17,525 nucleotides of DNA from a bacterium (GTDB lineage: Bacteria; Zixibacteria; MSB-5A5; GN15; FEB-12). Numbering within the stretch: the stretch's first letter is position 1; the number at the start of each line of letters is the position of its first letter. A program made the translations under genes and the position numbers. Below the pieces are notes generated by a model, which saw only the letters and a program-made list of their open reading frames with translations, was not told where the DNA came from and searched no databases. Of this stretch, positions 6,386 through 12,050 are shown piece by piece. The DNA is taken from positions 1 through 17,525 of the forward strand of contig DAOWIM010000243.1 in assembly GCA_030640905.1 (NCBI GenBank), read 5' to 3'.

Positions 6386-7144
6386 TTATTTGAACCGGTG
6401 GAGCGTCCAGACATTTGGCTCGATATATGTCCCGCGGTCGGCCTCAATATCTATCCGAACCGGCACCAGTGCTCCCGGCACGATGTGATCACCGGTCGAG
6501 TCAAATTTCAAGCCGGTCCACTTTTCCCACTCAGTCACCGAGCCGGTGATATACATCGCACGAGGACAGGCGCGGATGATTTCGCCGCCGATGCGAACAT
6601 GAGCCCGCAACCAGTTGTCCTGCGGCAGATTGCTGGAGTCGACCAGGCCGATATACTCGTCGATAGGCATTCGGGGAAGCTTGGCCTTCTCGTCGGGACG
6701 CACCGGAGCAACAAGGCAGTTCAGTCCGAAATCGGCACCGATCTGTTTCATGATATTGATCGCCCGGGAGCTGATCCCCTGTCTCCGAAACTCTGGCTTG
6801 ACCACAATCTGCAACGCACAGAGGATAGTTGGCTTCAGACCGGCCTGATGATCCTGGCAACCTTTGGCAAGCGCCCAGTCCCAACCATCGTCGGGAAGCT
6901 CGCTCGGTTCTCCCTTCCACAGAAGCGGTATTGAATTGCCCGCCGCGATCAGTTTTTCACTGTTTGGTTCCCTCAGAGCAAACTGGTAGGCGGGAAACCG
7001 CTGGTACAGTTCTTCCCAGTGTCGGTTGCAAATGTCGTCATGCATCATAAATTCCGGCCAGGATGGGATAATAAATTCATCAACTCGGCTCAGCAGATCG
7101 GGCAGATCAACAGCGGTGACAATTTCCAACTTCTTCTCGTTCAT
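6386..7144 (-). CDS. GNAT-like acetyltransferase domain protein
   Basis: 252 residues from the ATG at 7144, which has AAGGAT about ten bases upstream; an ATG at 7153 overlaps that site. The frame is open back to 7519, but that part overlaps the divergent flavin reductase gene and has no protein character. The core element is CALQIVVKPEFRRQGISSRA (about 109-128), a GNAT strand followed by the acetyl-CoA loop RRQGIS and its helix, then GLNCLVAPVRP. The C-terminal third (WLRAHVRIGGEIIRACPRAM, then WEKWTGL and GALVPVRID) is conserved-looking but is not part of the standard GNAT fold. Substrate is unknown. It faces the flavin reductase-like gene across 183 bases with promoter sequence on that side. 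I am confident of a GNAT-type core and unsure of the subfamily. Confidence 0.75.
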   Translation of the reverse strand: MNEKKLEIVTAVDLPDLLSRVDEFIIPSWPEFMMHDDICNRHWEELYQRFPAYQFALREPNSEKLIAAGNSIPLLWKGEPSELPDDGWDWALAKGCQDHQAGLKPTILCALQIVVKPEFRRQGISSRAINIMKQIGADFGLNCLVAPVRPDEKAKLPRMPIDEYIGLVDSSNLPQDNWLRAHVRIGGEIIRACPRAMYITGSVTEWEKWTGLKFDSTGDHIVPGALVPVRIDIEADRGTYIEPNVWTLHRFK

Positions 7145-7266
7145 TTCGGCCATATCCTTCGGATCAAAATAGCAATGGAGCTTTCGGTTCTGAGCAAGAA
7201 ACAGACTGGTGCCGGTTATGGCAAACAATGATTTGTAACCGCGCGATTTGTTGCTGCACTTTCCAG

Positions 7267-7295
7267 TTGCATCTGGCCGGTAACAGGCGTAATCT
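7267..7295 (+). promoter_or_regulatory. Sigma70-type promoter for the flavin reductase-like gene
   Basis: TTGCAT (7267-7272), a 17-base spacer and TAATCT (7290-7295). Transcription would start near 7302, about 26 bases before the ATG at 7328. Confidence 0.55.
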
Positions 7296-7327
7296 AATTG
7301 CCTGACTATTCCTACGGAGACCGATCG

Positions 7328-7846
7328 ATGAATGACAAGTTCAGGACCATTGATCCGCGCAAGATAACCGACAACCCCTTCAAGGCAATTGCCGATGACT
7401 GGATGCTGGTTACGGCAGGGACGCTTGATGCTTTCAACACGATGACCGCGTCGTGGGGAGCGATGGGTGAATTGTGGCACCGGAAGATATGCATTTGTTT
7501 CGTCCGACCAACTCGCCATACCTATAAGTTCATCGAAGAAGCCGACACCTTCACCCTCACGTTTTTCGATGAAAAATACCGCGATGCGTTGAAGTACTGC
7601 GGCACGAAGTCAGGACGTGATGTTGACAAGATGGCCGCCACTGGCTTAACGCCGGTGGAAGGAGAATCGGGCTCTGTCTATTTTGAAGAGGCGCGGCTCG
7701 TCTTTGAGTGTCGGAAAATCTACACGCACGATCTCGACCCGGCACATTTTCTTGAGGCTGCGATCGAAGAGAAATATCCTGAAAAGGACTACAACCGCAT
7801 GTACATCGGAAAAATCGTCCGTTGCCTCATCAGACGCGAGCGGTAG
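7328..7846 (+). CDS. Flavin reductase-like FMN-binding split-barrel protein
   Basis: 172 residues from the ATG at 7328, chosen because GGAGA lies eight bases upstream; an earlier in-frame ATG at 7298 has no such site. The protein has the flavin-reductase-like split barrel: AIADDWMLVTAGTLDAFNTM followed by TASWGAMGELW (the FMN-contacting 'N-x-M-T-x-S/A-W-G' stretch), then the IGFVRP-like strand ICFVRPTRHTYKFIEEADTF and the TLTFF strand. Relatives reduce or bind FMN; some reduce flavins with NAD(P)H and some only carry the cofactor. Two conserved-position cysteines (CGTKSGRD motif region) are seen. The EamA transporter starts 37 bases downstream on the same strand, so the two may be co-transcribed from the promoter at 7267. 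Confidence 0.87.
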   Translation: MNDKFRTIDPRKITDNPFKAIADDWMLVTAGTLDAFNTMTASWGAMGELWHRKICICFVRPTRHTYKFIEEADTFTLTFFDEKYRDALKYCGTKSGRDVDKMAATGLTPVEGESGSVYFEEARLVFECRKIYTHDLDPAHFLEAAIEEKYPEKDYNRMYIGKIVRCLIRRER

Positions 7847-7883
7847 GATGATAACAACGACACCTCAGAGCTATTGGTAACCA

Positions 7884-8780
7884 ATGTCAATCTTTAGCGC
7901 ATACGCAGGTGAAATCTGGGCCCTGCTGGCAGCAATCGTCTGGGCGATAGCCGTTGTTCTGTTCAAGAAGAGCGGGGAAGCGGTCCATCCAATCGGTCTC
8001 AATCTTTTCAAGAACCTTCTGGCCGCAATCCTCCTGATCCCAACCCTCTGGCTGTTTGGCGAAACATATTTCTATCCGGCCCCATTTGAGGACTACCTGC
8101 TGCTTCTGGCCAGCGGCGCCCTCGGGATCGGTCTGGCCGACACCCTGTATTTCAAAGGCCTCAACGCCCTCGGGGCCAGCCTGATGGCTATTGTCGTCTG
8201 CCTCTACAGCCCGTTTATCATTATCATGTCGATACTCTTCCTCGGCGAAATGTTGACTTTCTGGCAGTTTGTCGGTGTAACATTTATCGTTTCGGCGGTC
8301 CTACTGGTCACTGTTGAGGGCAGAACTAATACAGGGAATCGACGTAATATTCTGAAAGCCTTTCTCTGGGCGGTGTTAGCCGAGGCTTGTACCGCAATCA
8401 GCATTGTAATGATCAAGCCGCTTCTGACTCGTTCACCATTGATCTGGGCCACCGAGATTCGCCTATTCGGAAGCATTTTCATTTTGTTATTAGTGCTGCT
8501 CTTTCATTCACAGAGAAAGAGCATCCTGCGGTCGATCCTTTCACCGCAAAGGTGGGGATATACTATATCGAGTTCGATTACCGGCGCCTATGGAGCGATG
8601 TTGCTCTGGCTGGCCGGGATGAAATACACTCAAGCCTCGACTGCTTCGGCCCTCAATCAGACATCAAGCATTTTCATTTTCATTTTCGCCGCCTTTTTTC
8701 TACGAGAGAAAATCACTTGGTCACGAGTAATTGGTATCATCCTCGGAGTAGGTGGCGCCATATTTGTAACATTTGGATAG
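7884..8780 (+). CDS. EamA/DMT-superfamily transporter
   Basis: 298 residues and about ten hydrophobic helices in two homologous five-helix halves, as in the EamA (RhaT/YdcZ-like) drug and metabolite transporter family, which usually exports small metabolites. The first half contains GALGIGLADTLYFKGLNALG and the second the matching AGMKYTQASTASALNQTSSI, both typical of EamA repeats. The C-terminus ends SRVIGIILGVGGAIFVTFG, a normal family end. No strong Shine-Dalgarno site precedes the ATG, which suggests translational coupling to the flavin reductase-like gene 37 bases upstream. It converges with the secreted protein at 8796 with only 15 bases between them. Substrate cannot be assigned. Confidence 0.9.
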   Translation: MSIFSAYAGEIWALLAAIVWAIAVVLFKKSGEAVHPIGLNLFKNLLAAILLIPTLWLFGETYFYPAPFEDYLLLLASGALGIGLADTLYFKGLNALGASLMAIVVCLYSPFIIIMSILFLGEMLTFWQFVGVTFIVSAVLLVTVEGRTNTGNRRNILKAFLWAVLAEACTAISIVMIKPLLTRSPLIWATEIRLFGSIFILLLVLLFHSQRKSILRSILSPQRWGYTISSSITGAYGAMLLWLAGMKYTQASTASALNQTSSIFIFIFAAFFLREKITWSRVIGIILGVGGAIFVTFG

Positions 8781-8795
8781 ATAAAAACGCGGCCA

Positions 8796-9842
8796 CTAAT
8801 CGCAGGGCTGGGGAGCAGGACCGAGTGGAATGCCGAACAGGTAGTCGACCAGGTACGTAATATCGGCGATATTGATCGCCTCGGTTTCGTCGCCGTTGAC
8901 ATTGCCTTCTTCTCTACAGATCGGCTCAGGGCCGGGAGGAATTCCGAAAAGGTAGGAAACCAGATAGGTAATATCGGTAATGTTAACACTTTCCTCCGGA
9001 TCATTATTGACATTGCCTCGAATACCGACGCAGCATCCATCGCAAGCATCGCCTACCCCGTCCTGGTCACTGTCGACCTGATTTGGATTGAATACCTCAG
9101 GACAGTTGTCACAAATATCAGCAACGTTGTCACCGTCCGCATCGTCCAAACCGGAACCAGCACATATTGAGCTAACAGTAGTCATGGCCGAAGGCGCCGA
9201 ATACTGACCAGCAGCCTCCTCAGCGATGACGATATACGAATACGACGAGGTGCCATCAATATCGGTATCGAGAAAAGAGCTGTCGGTGACACCCCTGTCG
9301 GAGAGATCACCGGATGGGTTATCAATACGAAAGAATGAACCGGTAACAACGGCAAAGCGACGATAGACATGATAGGTACAGCCGGAACGATGGCTCCAGT
9401 AGAGACGTATCCCGGTTTCAATCTCGGGAACGCCAACAAGTCCGGTAACAGCCTCAGGTGCCGACCAGGCTGCCAGGATTATATCCTCTTGTTGATAAGA
9501 ATTTTTGGGAATCAGTCTGGCCAGATGGGCCAACTCGCCGTTGGTGCTATTGAAAAAATAGTAGTCGTACGGGAAGCCGGGTGCTTCGGTCAGGAAGTTT
9601 TGGAAATCATCGTACCAGAAACCATTGTCATAACCGGCCCCATCAGAGGCATTGGTCCGAATCTCTTCATCGGTATCCCTGACAAATCCAAAGAAGACCA
9701 ACTCGCCATCAGCCGGGACTGAATAGTCGGAGTTGATCACAGCGCCGAAAATCGAACCCTGCGCTTCCACCTCAGCAGGCCAGGTTCCCATCAGAGCAAA
9801 GCAGGAAACCGCCAAAACCAACATTTTGAGCCGAATATTCAT
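8796..9842 (-). CDS. Secreted FN3-like/TSP3/dockerin-like protein
   Basis: 348 residues with a signal peptide (cleavage near AEVEA-QG, residue 28). The N-terminal part (about 30-125) is a beta-rich unit with Asp and aromatic residues. A fibronectin-III-like domain follows (about 128-225: APEAVTGL, IRLYWS, YHVYRR, SSYSYIVIAEE). Next is one thrombospondin type 3 unit (234-268: DADGDNVADICDNCP, DSDQDGVGDACDGCC), and finally two dockerin-like loops, GNVNNDPEESVNITDITYL (276-294) and GNVNGDETEAINIADITYLV (313-332), each ending in YLFGIPxGPxP and a cysteine. Calcium binding is expected. The C-terminus from GDACDGCCVG on is nearly the same as in the next gene upstream on this strand. There is no clear Shine-Dalgarno site; an inverted repeat covers the start codon. 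Confidence 0.88.
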   Translation of the reverse strand: MNIRLKMLVLAVSCFALMGTWPAEVEAQGSIFGAVINSDYSVPADGELVFFGFVRDTDEEIRTNASDGAGYDNGFWYDDFQNFLTEAPGFPYDYYFFNSTNGELAHLARLIPKNSYQQEDIILAAWSAPEAVTGLVGVPEIETGIRLYWSHRSGCTYHVYRRFAVVTGSFFRIDNPSGDLSDRGVTDSSFLDTDIDGTSSYSYIVIAEEAAGQYSAPSAMTTVSSICAGSGLDDADGDNVADICDNCPEVFNPNQVDSDQDGVGDACDGCCVGIRGNVNNDPEESVNITDITYLVSYLFGIPPGPEPICREEGNVNGDETEAINIADITYLVDYLFGIPLGPAPQPCD

Positions 9843-9891
9843 CTATATTCACTTTCGCGAAGCGAGAACGAGTAGACGCTTCTAATATAGA
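9842..9891 (-). promoter_or_regulatory. Inverted repeat enclosing the leader and start codon of the secreted gene
   Basis: TCTATATT (9842-9849) and AATATAGA (9884-9891) are perfect 8-base complements, 34 bases apart. One arm reaches the A of the ATG and the other overlaps a putative -10. Inside lies the palindrome TTCGCGAA. The leader could fold over the start codon. Confidence 0.4.
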
Positions 9892-9911
9892 CATTATCGT
9901 GATTTTAGCAA
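9884..9911 (-). promoter_or_regulatory. Putative promoter of the secreted gene at 9842
   Basis: Minus-strand TTGCTA (9911-9906), a 16-base spacer and TATATT (9889-9884). The hexamer and spacing match those before the PEP-CTERM gene. The start would fall near 9877, leaving a leader of about 35 bases. Confidence 0.4.
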
Positions 9912-9966
9912 AAGCCTTTATCGGACTTGATTTTTCGGGATCGTGAGGCCAACAGCGGCTAAAATG

Positions 9967-10002
9967 AAAAAAATCACCTGCACACTAAATGCGCAGGTGA
10001 TT
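9967..10002 (-). terminator. Rho-independent terminator of the propeller/TSP3/dockerin gene
   Basis: AATCACCTGC (9972-9981) pairs perfectly with GCAGGTGATT (9993-10002). On the minus strand the stem runs into a T tract from the seven A residues at 9967-9973. It lies 36 bases past the stop codon at 10038, so the two paralogous secreted genes are separate transcripts. Confidence 0.9.
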
Positions 10003-10037
10003 GTTACCGTATCCCTCGGCTAATTGGGATAGATCGG

Positions 10038-11330
10038 TCAAGGGCAAACGCCCGGCGCCGGACCCAGTGGAATTCCAAAGAGATACTCAACCAGAAATGA
10101 AACATCGGAGATATTTAGAAAACCGTCAATATCACCGTTGGCATTGGCCTTGGCAGGACAGGGCGGTAGCGGGCCGGTTGGAACTCCGAACAGATACTCG
10201 ACAAGATAGGTAATATCGGATACGTTTACCAAGTCACTGGCGTCGCCATTGACATTTCCAAGTGAACCGACACAACAGCAGGCATCACCTACGCCATTGT
10301 CGTCCGCATCGGCCTGATCGGGATTGGGCGTATCGGGACAATTGTCACAAGGATCACCAACACCATCCTCATCAAGATCGACCTGCTCAGGATTAGAATT
10401 CTCCGGACAATTGTCACAGGCGTCTCCGAGACCATCTTCATCCACATCGGCCTGATCAACATTGGGTGTGATCGGACAATTATCCAGGTAGTTGAGCACA
10501 CCGTCCTCATCGGTATCGTTCAGGTCGAAAAAATCGACTCGGTCCGCATTGAAATTGGGCACGGCCAGAATATTGTCTCTCACATTGAAGCCGATATTGG
10601 CATTACCATAGAAACCGCAGCGAAACTCCTCGGGCGGATTAGTAAACGACGGTCCATACTTATAGACACACCCATAACTAAAACTGGATACATAGTAATT
10701 GCCTTGACCATCGCCGGCGATTCCGTCAAAATAACCTGTCGTCGTGACCACCATATCTGTTACCGAAGAATCGGCCAAGCTTATCGCCTGAATTGGAGCG
10801 TTGGCTGTATAGGAAACCGACAGCAAACGATTGTTGACTTCGTCAAAGACAACATCCTGCGGTGCCCGCGCAAGACCGGTTCCCACGAATGTACTCACGG
10901 TCATTGTGGAAAGATCGATCTTGTACATTTTATCTGGGGGAGCCGCGAATTGATAGTCCAAGACATATATATTACCCGAAGAGTCGGCTGTTATACCGTC
11001 GAGTTGTCCTGCACCTGAAACATATTTAGTGAACAGAACATCTCCGGTTTCCAGATCAAATGCCCGCACGTTATTACCCCTTGAGACAAACAGGGTATCA
11101 CCACTTATACAGTTGCTCAACACATTGCCTGGAGAGGCAAAAAGGCTCTGGTTTCCGTCCATATCAATCGCCACAATCGTCCCATTCCCCCAGCAGGACA
11201 CCATGTATTGATCACGGGCGACATCGAAGTTAACACACTCCGGTTCGTCCAGCAGATTTTGGGCTGAGACCGGTATCGATCCGATCAGCAGCAGGGCGCA
11301 GATAGTCAGTTGCGTCAGCCTTGTCATCAT
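10038..11330 (-). CDS. Secreted beta-propeller/TSP3/dockerin-like protein
   Basis: 430 residues with a signal peptide (cleavage near VSAQ-N, residue 24). Residues 30-270 form a propeller of the NHL/SMP-30 type: repeated blades with G(N)xxxxxD patterns such as DGITADSSGNIYVLDY, DGIAGDGQGNYYVSSF and PQDVVFDEVNNRLLSVSY. Three thrombospondin type 3 units of 23 residues follow (283-351, each DNCPxxxNxxQxDxDxDGxGDxC), then CCVGSLGNVNGD and two dockerin-like loops (about 356-388 and 396-428), each ending in YLFGxPxGPxP and a cysteine. Such proteins are exported, bind calcium and interact with other proteins or polymers; the ligand is unknown. The tail is shared with the gene downstream (8796-9842). 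It is divergent from the sigma-factor operon across about 100 bases. No strong Shine-Dalgarno site; the ATG at 11327 is an alternative start. Confidence 0.9.
   Translation of the reverse strand: MMTRLTQLTICALLLIGSIPVSAQNLLDEPECVNFDVARDQYMVSCWGNGTIVAIDMDGNQSLFASPGNVLSNCISGDTLFVSRGNNVRAFDLETGDVLFTKYVSGAGQLDGITADSSGNIYVLDYQFAAPPDKMYKIDLSTMTVSTFVGTGLARAPQDVVFDEVNNRLLSVSYTANAPIQAISLADSSVTDMVVTTTGYFDGIAGDGQGNYYVSSFSYGCVYKYGPSFTNPPEEFRCGFYGNANIGFNVRDNILAVPNFNADRVDFFDLNDTDEDGVLNYLDNCPITPNVDQADVDEDGLGDACDNCPENSNPEQVDLDEDGVGDPCDNCPDTPNPDQADADDNGVGDACCCVGSLGNVNGDASDLVNVSDITYLVEYLFGVPTGPLPPCPAKANANGDIDGFLNISDVSFLVEYLFGIPLGPAPGVCP
10278..10484 (-). repeat. Three 69-base tandem repeats encoding thrombospondin type 3 units
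   Basis: Three exact-length 23-codon units, each opening with DNCP and closing with GDAC or GDPC. DNA identity is only partial, so they are old or under coding drift. A single matching unit is in the neighbouring paralogue near 9040-9140. Confidence 0.85.
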
Positions 11331-11370
11331 TCTTTGTTTCTCATTCCCATAAAATGTTTAATTCCAATAC

Positions 11371-11400
11371 TGACTTCTCCGTTGCACCATTCGATAATCT
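11371..11400 (+). promoter_or_regulatory. Possible promoter of the sigma-factor operon
   Basis: TGACTT (11371-11376), an 18-base spacer and TAATCT (11395-11400), upstream of both candidate starts of the sigma gene. The -10 matches that of the flavin reductase promoter; the -35 is poor. An autoregulated ECF promoter could also lie here but cannot be recognised. Confidence 0.3.
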
Positions 11401-11429
11401 CTTACAGCAAGGCCGCCATCATTTCTGTG

Positions 11430-12050
11430 ATGAGTCGGGCCCGCATTTATGTTTGCACCAAAGAAAACAGTGGACTACATTGGACCGATATCCGTCAATG
11501 CTTCGAGGACACGTTGAGTATCAATGAGTTATTCCAATTGGCCCGGCAGGGCGGCAAGGACGCTGAAGGCCAGCTTTTTTCCAAACTGACTGAAGCATTT
11601 TCAGTGTTCGTGCAACATAGAATATCAGACGAAGCGAATCGGAAGGAAGTTGTGCAACAAACGGTAACCGCCATTGCCGGGAAATACCGGGATATTTCGT
11701 TTGAGACCAGTTTTTCCGCCTGGGCATACCGGGTGCTGGAAAACAATCTTCGTTATTTCTACCGGACAAAACGGTACCGGGATAATCTCTTCGTGCGGGA
11801 ACCCCAAGACAGCAGCGCGGCGACAGGCGCAGGTGTTGATCCGCTCCTGAAACGAAAACTGCGAGACTGCCTGAGGAAAATAAACCGCGTTCACAGCAGA
11901 CACGCGCGACTGATAAATCTTCGCTACCAGGGGTACTCGCCTGATGAGATATGCGAAAAACTCGGCCTGACTCGCAACAACATCTATGTTATGCTCTCAA
12001 GAGTCAGGAAACTGCTGAAAAAATGTCTTGAAACCGGAGAGATCAACTGA
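11430..12050 (+). CDS. ECF-type sigma-70 family RNA polymerase sigma factor
   Basis: 206 residues from the ATG at 11430, or 178 from a TTG at 11514. The TTG has GAGG five bases upstream and better fits where ECF proteins normally begin; the reading frame is open back to 11310 but that part overlaps the divergent gene. Region 2 is seen in LFQLARQGGKDAEG, EVVQQTVTAIAGKYRDI (the 'DLVQETF' helix, here without its usual acidic residues) and FSAWAYRVLENNLRYFYRTK (-10 recognition and melting). Region 4 follows after a short linker: LRDCLRKINRVH, LINLRYQGYSPDEICEKLGL and the recognition helix TRNNIYVMLSRVRKLLKKCL. It directs RNA polymerase to a dedicated promoter set. Its stop overlaps the start of the next gene (TGATG), which carries an anti-sigma zinc finger, so the pair is surely co-expressed. 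Confidence 0.87.
   Translation: MSRARIYVCTKENSGLHWTDIRQCFEDTLSINELFQLARQGGKDAEGQLFSKLTEAFSVFVQHRISDEANRKEVVQQTVTAIAGKYRDISFETSFSAWAYRVLENNLRYFYRTKRYRDNLFVREPQDSSAATGAGVDPLLKRKLRDCLRKINRVHSRHARLINLRYQGYSPDEICEKLGLTRNNIYVMLSRVRKLLKKCLETGEIN

Noticed and set aside
7145..7519. N-terminal extension of the GNAT-like reading frame up to 7519
   Set aside because: It overlaps the well-supported divergent flavin reductase gene and its promoter, has a low-complexity, basic character and no ribosome site. The ATG at 7144 is better.
11310..11429. Upstream extension of the sigma factor reading frame
   Set aside because: It overlaps the start of the divergent secreted gene and reads as hydrophobic sequence not found in sigma factors.
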